A stretch of 64,000 nt of DNA from an uncultured Methanomicrobiales archaeon. GTDB taxonomy: Archaea; Halobacteriota; Methanomicrobia; Methanomicrobiales; Methanospirillaceae. A program made the translations under genes and the position numbers. The notes under the pieces are model-generated. The model saw only the letters and a program-made list of their open reading frames with translations. It was not told the DNA's origin and did no database searches. Positions 44,259-51,582 of the stretch are shown here, piece after piece (the first letter of the stretch is position 1; the number at the start of each line of letters is the position of its first letter). The DNA lies in contig CASGHK010000033.1 in NCBI GenBank assembly GCA_949320185.1, positions 1 through 64,000 on the forward strand, read 5' to 3'.

Positions 44259-45569
44259 ATGCAGATTCGAGAACCCTTCAACAACCTGATCAGACTCCTG
44301 GCCATCGGCCTTGTGCTGGTCTGCCTGATCGCCTCCCCGGCATCCGCCGGGGCGAAGATGACCTCCGGTGGCCCGGTGCTCTCCGCCTCGGTTGCCGGCT
44401 CCAGCGAGGTGGCTGCCGGTCAGACCGTACCGGTGACCGTGATCGTGCAGAACAGCGGTCTCATCGACTCCAAGGTGGTCGGATCGACGATCGTGGACCG
44501 GACTGACCTGCCGAACACGGCAAAGTCGGTGACCGTCGGTCTCGGCGGCGCCTCGGGCATCACGGTCGAGACGGACCCGCAGATGGTCGGGGATATCCTT
44601 GGCGGTGCTGCTGCGAAGGCGACGTTCAACGTGCGGATCCCCGCGACGATCGCTTCGGGCACCTACACTCTGCCGCTCTCCGCAACCTACACCTACCTCT
44701 CCTCCGCCGAGCAGATAGGCGGTGACTCGATCACGTACTCCTACCGCGACGTCCATGCGACGATCCCGGTGACAGTCGTGGTCAAGCCCGAGGTCGTTGT
44801 ACTTGTCAAGAACGTGACGGCCGAAGCGCTGAACGTCGGTACCGAGGGATACCTGAACCTGACGATCACCAACACCGGTGCCGAGCACGGTAGGGACGCG
44901 GTCGTAAAGATCGTCCGCAACGGCCAGTCGCCGATCACCCCGGTCGACAGCTCGGTCTACCTCGGCGACTTCGAGCCCGGTGAGACCGTCCAGGTCCGGT
45001 ACAAGGTCGCTATCTCGTCCGAGGCCGCTGCCCAGTCGTACCCCGTCGACCTGGTCGTCGCCTACAACGACGCCGACGGTCTCAACCGGACGAGCCGCCT
45101 CCAGACCCTCGGTGTCCCGGTCGGCGGCAAGATCGCCTTCTCCGTCGTCTCCGAGGCCCCGTCGATCAAGGCCGGCGGCAAGACGGTCCTCGAGGTCGTC
45201 TACCGGAACGCTGGCGCCGCCGGTGTCAGGGCCGCTCAGGCTCGCCTCTCCGCGGTCGACCCCTTCACCTGCTCCGATGACACCGCCTATCTCGGTGACA
45301 TGGGCCCTGGCGAGGAGAAGACTGCACGTTTCGAGGTCTCCACCGCCGCCTCCGCCACCGTCAAGGACTACGCCCTCGACTCAGAGATCCGGTACCGGGA
45401 CGCGCTCGACAACTCCCAGATCTCCGACACTATGAAGGTCCCCATCACCGTCACCGCGTCCGGAGGCATAGCTGACCTGCTCACCTCCCCGCTCGTGCTT
45501 GCGATCATCGCTGTCCTGGTGATCGGTGGTGGATACCTCGTCTACCGCCGCCAGAAGGGTTCCGCCTAG
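44259..45569 (+). CDS. COG1361-type extracellular Ig-fold protein with C-terminal anchor
   Basis: Surface protein of 436 residues. A signal peptide (about 1-30, ending ASPASAG) is followed by three beta-sandwich repeats of CARDB/COG1361 type (about 38-170, 175-280 and 285-390), each with a TVPVTVIVQNSG- or NLTITNTG-like strand. A single C-terminal helix (about 405-428) and a basic end YRRQKGSA anchor it. It is followed after 56 bases by an RND-type exporter with a strong ribosome-binding site. In archaea such pairs suggest the Ig protein is an extracellular partner of the exporter; this is inference from linkage. Confidence 0.82.
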   Translation: MQIREPFNNLIRLLAIGLVLVCLIASPASAGAKMTSGGPVLSASVAGSSEVAAGQTVPVTVIVQNSGLIDSKVVGSTIVDRTDLPNTAKSVTVGLGGASGITVETDPQMVGDILGGAAAKATFNVRIPATIASGTYTLPLSATYTYLSSAEQIGGDSITYSYRDVHATIPVTVVVKPEVVVLVKNVTAEALNVGTEGYLNLTITNTGAEHGRDAVVKIVRNGQSPITPVDSSVYLGDFEPGETVQVRYKVAISSEAAAQSYPVDLVVAYNDADGLNRTSRLQTLGVPVGGKIAFSVVSEAPSIKAGGKTVLEVVYRNAGAAGVRAAQARLSAVDPFTCSDDTAYLGDMGPGEEKTARFEVSTAASATVKDYALDSEIRYRDALDNSQISDTMKVPITVTASGGIADLLTSPLVLAIIAVLVIGGGYLVYRRQKGSA

Positions 45570-45625
45570 AGTGAACGTCCGGCCGGCCCTCGTTGCCGGC
45601 CAACGTTCTCGCCACAGGAGGTCTC

Positions 45626-47869
45626 ATGAGATTTCCATTCACGCTCCTTGCCCGACTGGTGAACGGCCACCCGAGGGTAGTGGCAGGTCTCCTCGTCGCC
45701 GTACTCCTCGTCTCGCTCTACGGGACGACCCTGATCTCCATGGAGACCGGTACGGCCGGCTATCTCGACAAGAACACCCCGTTCGGGCAGAACTACGATA
45801 CGTACACCTCAACCTTCAGTTCCGACGTCCTCATCCTGCTCGTCGAGACCGACGACTCGACCGGCGTGCCCCAGCTCCAGTTCCTGGATAAAATATCGCA
45901 GGACGTGCGTTCGCAGGCGAACATCCGGTCCGTCTCGTCGATCGCAGACCTGATCAAGCAGGCGAACCGTGGGACGATCCCGACCTCTGCCGCCGAGGTG
46001 ATTGCGATCAAGGGTGCGATCCCCGCGAGCATGCTCGAGCGGTACGTTCCGTCCAACACCTTCACGATGGTCCTGGTTACCCTTGACACCGGGTTGTCGA
46101 AGGAGCAGGCGACATCCGTGCTGCACAACGTCCAGTCGCTCGTGGCGAACACCGAGGTGCCTCCGGGGACGACCGTCTCGGTGACCGGGTCTACCGCCTT
46201 CTCAGAGCAGATGGGCAACGAGATGGGGACCTCGACCGGCACCCTGATCGGGGTGGCGATGGTCCTCATGATCATCGTGATGGGCCTCCTCTTCGGGTAC
46301 GTCAATCACCGCTTCCTCCCGGTCCTGATCGTCGCGATGGGCCTGATCATCACCTTTGGGGTGATGGGCCTCGCCGGGATCAAGATCACGATGGCCGCGA
46401 TCGGCGCATTCCCGATCCTGATCGGGCTCGGGATCGACTACGCGATCCAGTTCCAGTCGCGCCTTGAGGAGGAGTCGCGGAAGGGCTCGCTCGTTGACGC
46501 GGTGCGGGAGACGATGGAGAACACGGGCCCCGCCGTCTTCTACGCGATGTTCGCTACTGCGATGGGCTTTGCCGCCCTCTTCCTCTCCCCACTCCCGATG
46601 ATCCACGGCTTCGCGCTCGTCTCGATCATCGGGATCGCGACCTGTTACGTGGTCTCACTGATCGGTATTCCGGTCTTCGCCCGGATCATCAACTATACCC
46701 CGAAAGGCGTGCACCAGGAGGTCCACGAGGCGACCGGTTTCGACCGGTTCCTCGGCACCTTCTCGGTCCGGATTGCTAAGAACCCGCTCCCCCTGCTGGC
46801 CGTCGTCGGCGTCGTTGCCCTCGTCGGAGTCGCGCTCGACCCGCACATCCCGATCTCCACGGACGAAGATACCTTTGTCCCCCAGGACATGCCGGCGCTC
46901 GTCCTGATGGAGAAGGCGACCAGGACGATGGGCTCGACCGAATCCCTCCCGATCCTCGTCCGCGGCGACGCGGTCGACAGCCTGGATTCGCTTACCTGGA
47001 TGCTGGAGTTCGAGGAGTACGCCCTCGAGCACCATTCGTCCCTCCTGACGGGGGCGACCAGCATCGCCGACCTCGTGGTCCAGCATAACGGCGGGAGACT
47101 GCCGTCAACGGAGGCCGAGCTCCGTGGCGTCCTCGCCGCCATCCCTGCGACCACGAAGGCCCAGTACCTCTCGGGCCACGGGACGGCGCAGATCTCGTTC
47201 ACCTCGACCGAGATGAGCGTCCCCGCCCAGGCGGACCTCAAGGCACAGCTCGAGGACGAGCTCGTCTTCATCGCACCTCCGGCAGGGATTACCGCACAGC
47301 CCACGGGATCGTTCGCGCTCTTCACCAAGCTGATCAGCGATATTGCTGACAACAAGGACCGGATGACCGTCCTCGGGTTCATCCTGGTCCTGGCGGTTCT
47401 CCTCGGTGTCTATCGCAAGATTGACGCGGCGACACCTTTGATCCCCATCGTCGCCGTGGTTGGCTGGAATGCGGTCGCGATGACCGTGCTCGGGATCGAC
47501 TACACTCCCCTCACAGCCACCCTCGGGTCGATGACGATCGGGGTCGCCGCCGAGTACACGATCCTGGTCCTCGAGCGGTTCCTCGAGGAGCGGGAGAGGA
47601 CGCCCGATGTCTATGCCGCGATCGAGCATTCGGTCCAGAAGATCGGGCGCGCAATCACGGTCTCCGGCCTTGCGACGGCCTTCGGGTTCTCGGCCCTCTG
47701 TGTCTCGACCTTCCCGATGATCTCCAACTTCGGCATCACGACCGTGATCGCGGTCCTCTTCAGTCTGATCGGAGCCATCGTGGTGATGCCGGCGGCCCTT
47801 GTCGTGGTCGACCGGGTCCAGTCCTGGGTCGACCGGCGCCGTTCGACCGGCGCCGCGACAGCGGCCTGA
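45626..47869 (+). CDS. RND-superfamily exporter (MMPL/HAE3 type)
   Basis: Membrane exporter of 747 residues from ATG 45626, fixed by AGGAGGT ending 3 bases before it. Two similar halves each have a first helix, an extracytoplasmic domain and five more helices, the 12-helix RND plan. Conserved segments are GLGIDYAIQFQSRLEEE in half one and GVAAEYTILVLERFLEERE in half two, which carry the acidic residues of the proton path. Family members move lipids, hopanoids or other hydrophobic molecules. The substrate here is unknown; the preceding gene encodes a probable surface partner. Confidence 0.9.
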   Translation: MRFPFTLLARLVNGHPRVVAGLLVAVLLVSLYGTTLISMETGTAGYLDKNTPFGQNYDTYTSTFSSDVLILLVETDDSTGVPQLQFLDKISQDVRSQANIRSVSSIADLIKQANRGTIPTSAAEVIAIKGAIPASMLERYVPSNTFTMVLVTLDTGLSKEQATSVLHNVQSLVANTEVPPGTTVSVTGSTAFSEQMGNEMGTSTGTLIGVAMVLMIIVMGLLFGYVNHRFLPVLIVAMGLIITFGVMGLAGIKITMAAIGAFPILIGLGIDYAIQFQSRLEEESRKGSLVDAVRETMENTGPAVFYAMFATAMGFAALFLSPLPMIHGFALVSIIGIATCYVVSLIGIPVFARIINYTPKGVHQEVHEATGFDRFLGTFSVRIAKNPLPLLAVVGVVALVGVALDPHIPISTDEDTFVPQDMPALVLMEKATRTMGSTESLPILVRGDAVDSLDSLTWMLEFEEYALEHHSSLLTGATSIADLVVQHNGGRLPSTEAELRGVLAAIPATTKAQYLSGHGTAQISFTSTEMSVPAQADLKAQLEDELVFIAPPAGITAQPTGSFALFTKLISDIADNKDRMTVLGFILVLAVLLGVYRKIDAATPLIPIVAVVGWNAVAMTVLGIDYTPLTATLGSMTIGVAAEYTILVLERFLEERERTPDVYAAIEHSVQKIGRAITVSGLATAFGFSALCVSTFPMISNFGITTVIAVLFSLIGAIVVMPAALVVVDRVQSWVDRRRSTGAATAA

Positions 47870-47915
47870 TCCTCGAACCCTCTCTCTTTTTCGCCCACCC
47901 CGTCGTATTCTCATC

Positions 47916-48848
47916 ATGACCGCTGCCATCGCAGTGGACGGGCTCGCCCGGGCCTTCGGCCCCGTACAGGCGGTGGACGGCGTCTCCTTTCAGGTCGAAC
48001 CGGGCGAGGTCTTCGGCCTGCTCGGCCCGAACGGCGCCGGCAAGACGACCCTGATCCGGCTCCTGGCGGGGGTGCTCCTCCCCACTGCCGGGTCGGCACG
48101 GGTCCTCGGGCTCGACCCAACAAGAGAGGGCCCCGCCGTCCGTCAGCGGTGTGGTGTCCTGACCGAGATGCCGGCTGTCTACGAACGGCTCTCGGCACGC
48201 CAGAACCTCTGGTTCGCCGCTGAGGTCTTCGACGTCCCCGTGCCCGAGGTGACGCGCCGCGTCGATCACCTCCTCGGCGAATTCGGCCTCGGGGAGCGGG
48301 CAGACGAGCCGGTCGGCGGTTTCTCGAAGGGGATGAAGCAGCGGCTCGCAATCGCCCGGGCCCTCGTCCACAACCCCGAGGTCCTCTTCCTGGACGAGCC
48401 CACGGCGGGGCTCGACCCCGTCGCATCCCGGCAGGTCCACGATCTCGTCGACACGATCCGAGAAGAAGGACGGACAGTGGTCCTCTGCACCCACCGCCTG
48501 GTCGAGGCGGAAGCGCTCTGCGACCGGGTCGGCGTCCTCTCCAGGGGGCGGCTTGCCGCCCTCGGGACCGTGCGGGAGCTCGGAGAACGTCTCCTTGCCG
48601 CCTCCCCGGTCACGCTCACATTTCTCGAACCCCCCGGTGAGGCGGTCGTCCGTGCCATCGCTGGAGTTCGCGGTGTCTCGATCGAAGGCGTCCTGGGACG
48701 TTCCATTGAGATCGCCGCTCCCGAGGACGAGTCGATCGCCGGGGCGATACAGGTCGCTGTCGCCACAGGGGGCCGCCTCATCGCCGCCGGGCGACGGGAG
48801 CATACCCTCGAGGAGGTCTACTTCGCCCTCCAGGGGGATGTCACATGA
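47916..48848 (+). CDS. ABC transporter ATPase
   Basis: ATPase subunit of 310 residues, started at ATG 47916 (MTAAIAVDGLARAFG) since the longer frame runs back into the RND gene. Walker A is GLLGPNGAGKTTLI, the signature is FSKGMKQRLAIARAL (the usual LSGGQ replaced by FSKGM), Walker B is VLFLDEPTAGLD, followed by the switch His. The last 80 residues form an extra domain found in exporters of the ABC-2 class. Its stop overlaps the permease ATG (ATGA). Confidence 0.93.
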   Translation: MTAAIAVDGLARAFGPVQAVDGVSFQVEPGEVFGLLGPNGAGKTTLIRLLAGVLLPTAGSARVLGLDPTREGPAVRQRCGVLTEMPAVYERLSARQNLWFAAEVFDVPVPEVTRRVDHLLGEFGLGERADEPVGGFSKGMKQRLAIARALVHNPEVLFLDEPTAGLDPVASRQVHDLVDTIREEGRTVVLCTHRLVEAEALCDRVGVLSRGRLAALGTVRELGERLLAASPVTLTFLEPPGEAVVRAIAGVRGVSIEGVLGRSIEIAAPEDESIAGAIQVAVATGGRLIAAGRREHTLEEVYFALQGDVT

Positions 48849-49651
48849 ACTGGCGCACGGTTCGCGCCATCGCGAAAAAGGACCTCCTCGAGGTCCGCCA
48901 GAACCGGATCGCGATCTGGTCGATCCTCGGCGTCTCCGCCCTGTTCTCGGTCGGGATTCCTCTCCTTATCGGCCTGCTCCCGTTCGATACCGGGCCGTCA
49001 GGGGGCGACCTTGGTCCTTTGGAGGCGCTCACCGCCCTCATGCCGGCGGCGCATCAGGACCTTCCGATCGGCGCTCGGATTGTGGTGCTGATGCTCGGGT
49101 ACTTCCTCGCACCGCTCTTTCTGATGATCCCGTTGATGGTCACCGCTATCGTCGGGGCCGAGTCGTTCGTCGGGGAACGGGAGCGCCGGACGCTCGAGGG
49201 GCTGCTCTACATCCCGGCGGACGACCTCGATCTCTACGCGGGCAAGGTCGTCGCGGGAGCGGTCCCGGCCATCCTCGCCACCGCCCTGAACTTCTCCGCG
49301 TACGCGGTCGTCGTGAACCTGGTCTCGGCCCCGCTCGTCGGGGGTTTCTGGTTCCCAACCCCGACAGCCCTCGTCCTCGCTGCCTGGATCGGTCCGGCGA
49401 TCGCCCTGCTCGGTGTCTCGGGCTCGGTACTGGTCTCAACGCGGGTCGAGACGTTCCTGGAGGCGAACCAGCTAACCGGTATGCTCTCCATGCTGATCGT
49501 CGCGATGGTGGTCGGACAGGGGACAGGCCTCCTGGTCCTCTCGCTCCCGGTGCTGCTGCTGTTCGGGATCGTGATCTACGCAGTCGACATCGTCCTGGTC
49601 CGACTCGGGGCCGCCCTCTTCTCGAGGGACCGCCTCATGGCACGGGCTTGA
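48845..49651 (+). CDS. ABC-2 type transporter permease
   Basis: 268-residue membrane subunit with six predicted helices and the segment FVGERERRTLEGLLYIPAD between helices two and three, typical of ABC-2 permeases (ABC-2 motif E-R-x-x-x-T-L-E-x-L). It pairs with the ATPase immediately upstream. The substrate is not evident. Its last 17 bases overlap the 3' end of the convergent UspA gene. Confidence 0.9.
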   Translation: MNWRTVRAIAKKDLLEVRQNRIAIWSILGVSALFSVGIPLLIGLLPFDTGPSGGDLGPLEALTALMPAAHQDLPIGARIVVLMLGYFLAPLFLMIPLMVTAIVGAESFVGERERRTLEGLLYIPADDLDLYAGKVVAGAVPAILATALNFSAYAVVVNLVSAPLVGGFWFPTPTALVLAAWIGPAIALLGVSGSVLVSTRVETFLEANQLTGMLSMLIVAMVVGQGTGLLVLSLPVLLLFGIVIYAVDIVLVRLGAALFSRDRLMARA

Positions 49652-50096
49652 CGATCAGGGTCGAGACCGGGCTGTTCTCGATCACGTACTCCGAAACCGA
49701 GCCGACGAGCAGACGGCGGACCAGGCTTTTCTCCCGAGAACCAAGGACGATCAGGTCGGCGCTCACCTCTTCGGCAAGGCGAACGATCTCCTCACCGGGC
49801 GACCCCTCCGGCGTGTGGACCTTGATCCCGGTGCCGTGCATCTCGGCGTGCTCCTGCATCCGGCGGGCGACCGACTCAGCATCGTCGTCGTCCTCCTCTT
49901 CGACCGGACCATCGGGCCCGATGACGGTCCCCTCGTCTTCGTCATCGCTCTTCAGAAGATTGGCAAATACTCCGCCGTGGATTGCGTGGACCACGTGGAC
50001 CTCGCTATCGAACCGCTTGGAGATTGCAATCGCCGCCTCGAGCACCTCTTCGGCGAGCTCAGTCTCGTCGACGGCCGCAAGGATCCGTTTGAACAA
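49635..50096 (-). CDS. UspA-family universal stress protein with acidic insertion
   Basis: 153-residue UspA protein. The start is TTG 50096, giving FKRILAAVDETE, the usual N-terminus; GAGGTG lies 8 bases upstream, and a TATA box further up excludes longer starts. The family C-terminal loop reads GSREKSLVRRLLVGSVS, where the ATP-binding consensus G-x-x-G has Glu as its fourth residue, so nucleotide binding may be altered. A very acidic loop (about 50-73, with EEEDDDD) sits between the two halves, longer than in typical UspA proteins. Confidence 0.88.
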   Translation of the reverse strand: MFKRILAAVDETELAEEVLEAAIAISKRFDSEVHVVHAIHGGVFANLLKSDDEDEGTVIGPDGPVEEEDDDDAESVARRMQEHAEMHGTGIKVHTPEGSPGEEIVRLAEEVSADLIVLGSREKSLVRRLLVGSVSEYVIENSPVSTLIVKPVP

Positions 50097-50152
50097 TGGG
50101 ATGGCACCTCGAAAGTCGGGGTAGGTTACTGTTATCACGATAGGGCGATTCA

Positions 50153-50160
50153 GGTATAAG
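50153..50160 (-). promoter_or_regulatory. TATA box of the uspA gene
   Basis: CTTATACC on the minus strand, about 60 bases before the TTG start. It gives a leader of about 35 bases that contains the GAGGTG ribosome-binding site. Confidence 0.5.
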
Positions 50161-50229
50161 AACGTGAGTCGGGTCTCGACCGGCCCCCAGAGAAGAGATG
50201 GGCTCAAGAGAAGGGCTCGTCTCACCCGT

Positions 50230-50280
50230 ATGAGAATGACCTTGAATGAAGATAAAAATCCATTCGGTTGGGTTTCCTGT
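50230..50280 (+). repeat. Degenerate direct repeat, left copy
   Basis: Shares the exact 12-mer ATGAGAATGACC with 51372-51383 and ends in a similar segment (TTGGGTTTCCTGT here, TTGGCTTCGCCTGT there). The weaker match also extends about 15 bases upstream. The two copies flank the methyltransferase gene in the same orientation. Confidence 0.4.
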
Positions 50281-50481
50281 GTAATGGCAGTTCTGTATCC
50301 GTTCTGCCGTCACTTTTATCCTTCAACGAACAGGGCACTTATCCGACACCACCTCTCCGAGAGAGCCCTTCAAGAGCCACAGTATTGGATAATCTAACGG
50401 ACTCAGACGTCGATGAGCTGCCGGGGGCTGCAGAACAGCTTCGGTTGTTGAAGCTCCACCGATGAGCCCGCCGTCTTCACA

Positions 50482-51228
50482 TCACCGCGCCATCAGCGCG
50501 AACACGCCCCATCCAAGGAATTCCCGCGTGTACGTGGCATAGCGTTTTGGTTCCCGGGTGAGGGCGGCTCTGACTTCCTCCTTGAAGTCATCGTCGGGAT
50601 TCGCTTCGAGCCATCGGCGCATGGTGAGCCACTTTGCCGCCTCGTACCTGTCCCAGCTATCCTGGTCCGCCAGAACCATCTCCACGACATCATAGTCGAG
50701 GTCGTCGAAAAATGCGAGAAGGTCTGGAAGCATGAGAAAGTCGGAGATAGACCCGGCATCGCATTCCCTGGCGACGTCTTCCGTCGGTGGCAACTGCCGC
50801 CAGTAGGGCTCGCCGATCAGGGTGATTCCTCCGGTGTCGAGACTCTTCGCCAGAAGCTCGATGGTGCCGCCGACTCCTCCACCGATCCACGTGGCACCGA
50901 GGCAGGCTGCCACACCGACCTTTTTGTCGGCGACGTAGCCGACAGCGTCCCCATGGACGAACGTGACTCGATTGGCGACTCCGAGTTCTTCAGCACGGCG
51001 TCTCGCTTGCTCGGTGAACAACGGACTCATGTCGACGCCGACGCCGGCGATTCCGTAATCGCGTGCAAAGGTGCAGAGCATCTCGCCCGAACCACTCCCG
51101 AGGTCGAGCACACGAGTCCCCGGTTCCAGGCGCAACGCTGCGCCGAGAGTATCGAGCTTTTCCGGGGTGAACGGGTTATGGATACGGTGAGCACTTTCGG
51201 TTATGGTGAAGATACGTGGAATGTCCAA
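50482..51228 (-). CDS. Class I SAM-dependent methyltransferase
   Basis: 248-residue methyltransferase with motif I VLDLGSGSGEML (about 40-51), the acidic post-I residue in VGVDMSPL, and motif II region VTFVHGDAVGY. The C-terminal half is Trp-rich (GEPYWRQLP, DSWDRYEAAKWL), suggesting a small-molecule substrate. The start is TTG 51228 with GGAG 8 bases upstream. GC and codon choice look lower than in neighbours, and it sits alone between two lower-GC gaps flanked by a degenerate direct repeat, so acquisition by transfer is possible. Confidence 0.85.
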   Translation of the reverse strand: MDIPRIFTITESAHRIHNPFTPEKLDTLGAALRLEPGTRVLDLGSGSGEMLCTFARDYGIAGVGVDMSPLFTEQARRRAEELGVANRVTFVHGDAVGYVADKKVGVAACLGATWIGGGVGGTIELLAKSLDTGGITLIGEPYWRQLPPTEDVARECDAGSISDFLMLPDLLAFFDDLDYDVVEMVLADQDSWDRYEAAKWLTMRRWLEANPDDDFKEEVRAALTREPKRYATYTREFLGWGVFALMAR

Positions 51229-51290
51229 TTCAGCAACTCCTCTTCAAATGTGCGTTCATTACGGATAGGGTATCGTGGCGGATCAGCCAC

Positions 51291-51313
51291 CATCCTCCAA
51301 TTACTGGAGGATG
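51291..51313. promoter_or_regulatory. Perfect 9-bp inverted repeat upstream of the methyltransferase
   Basis: CATCCTCCA-ATTAC-TGGAGGATG, arms of 9 bases and a 5-base loop, 63-85 bases upstream of the methyltransferase start. No T-run follows in either direction, so it is not an obvious terminator. It could be an operator or an RNA hairpin that hides a GGAGG. Confidence 0.45.
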
Positions 51314-51371
51314 CGCGTGAGTTAAACATTATCACTGTCCTTTCGGCTCTGGATACGCTCCTTTCGACCAC

Positions 51372-51420
51372 ATGAGAATGACCATGGCTCGAAAGAACCA
51401 CCTTCATTGGCTTCGCCTGT
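51372..51420 (+). repeat. Degenerate direct repeat, right copy
   Basis: Partner of the copy at 50230-50280: identical ATGAGAATGACC, then partial similarity over about 37 bases. Spacing between copies is 1,142 bases. Confidence 0.4.
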
Positions 51421-51582
51421 CCCGGCATTCCTTCTCTTTCAAAGCCGCAGAGACTCCACTGCCTCCTGGAATCGCGGCAACCGCCTCAATCGCCGTACCA
51501 TCGATACCTGTCGTTGGAGCTACGAACGGTGACGAAGAGTACCTACTTCACGTCGAACGGCAATAGCTTAGTGTCGACTCCG

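Larger units (their letters stand above)
50097..50481. other. Intergenic region between uspA and the methyltransferase
   Basis: About 385 bases of lower GC than the surroundings. It contains the uspA promoter and one copy of a degenerate direct repeat (around 50230-50280). An open frame from ATG 50230 would encode 55 residues starting MRMTLNEDKNPF; I do not recognise it and see no ribosome-binding site, so I do not call a gene. Confidence 0.5.
51229..51582. other. Intergenic region between the methyltransferase and the response-regulator kinase
   Basis: About 350 bases with lower GC. It holds a perfect 9-bp hairpin (51291-51313) and the right copy of the degenerate repeat (51372-51420). I see no gene and no strong TATA box for the kinase gene; the weak CAATAGCTTAG just before 51583 is too close. 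Confidence 0.5.

Noticed and set aside
45968-47929. Long minus-strand frames opposite the RND exporter
   Set aside because: Asp/Glu/Arg/His-rich reverse-strand shadows of a hydrophobic membrane protein.
50230-50397. Possible 55-residue peptide starting MRMTLNEDKNPF
   Set aside because: No ribosome-binding site, no recognisable features, and it coincides with a repeat copy. Kept only as a repeat observation.
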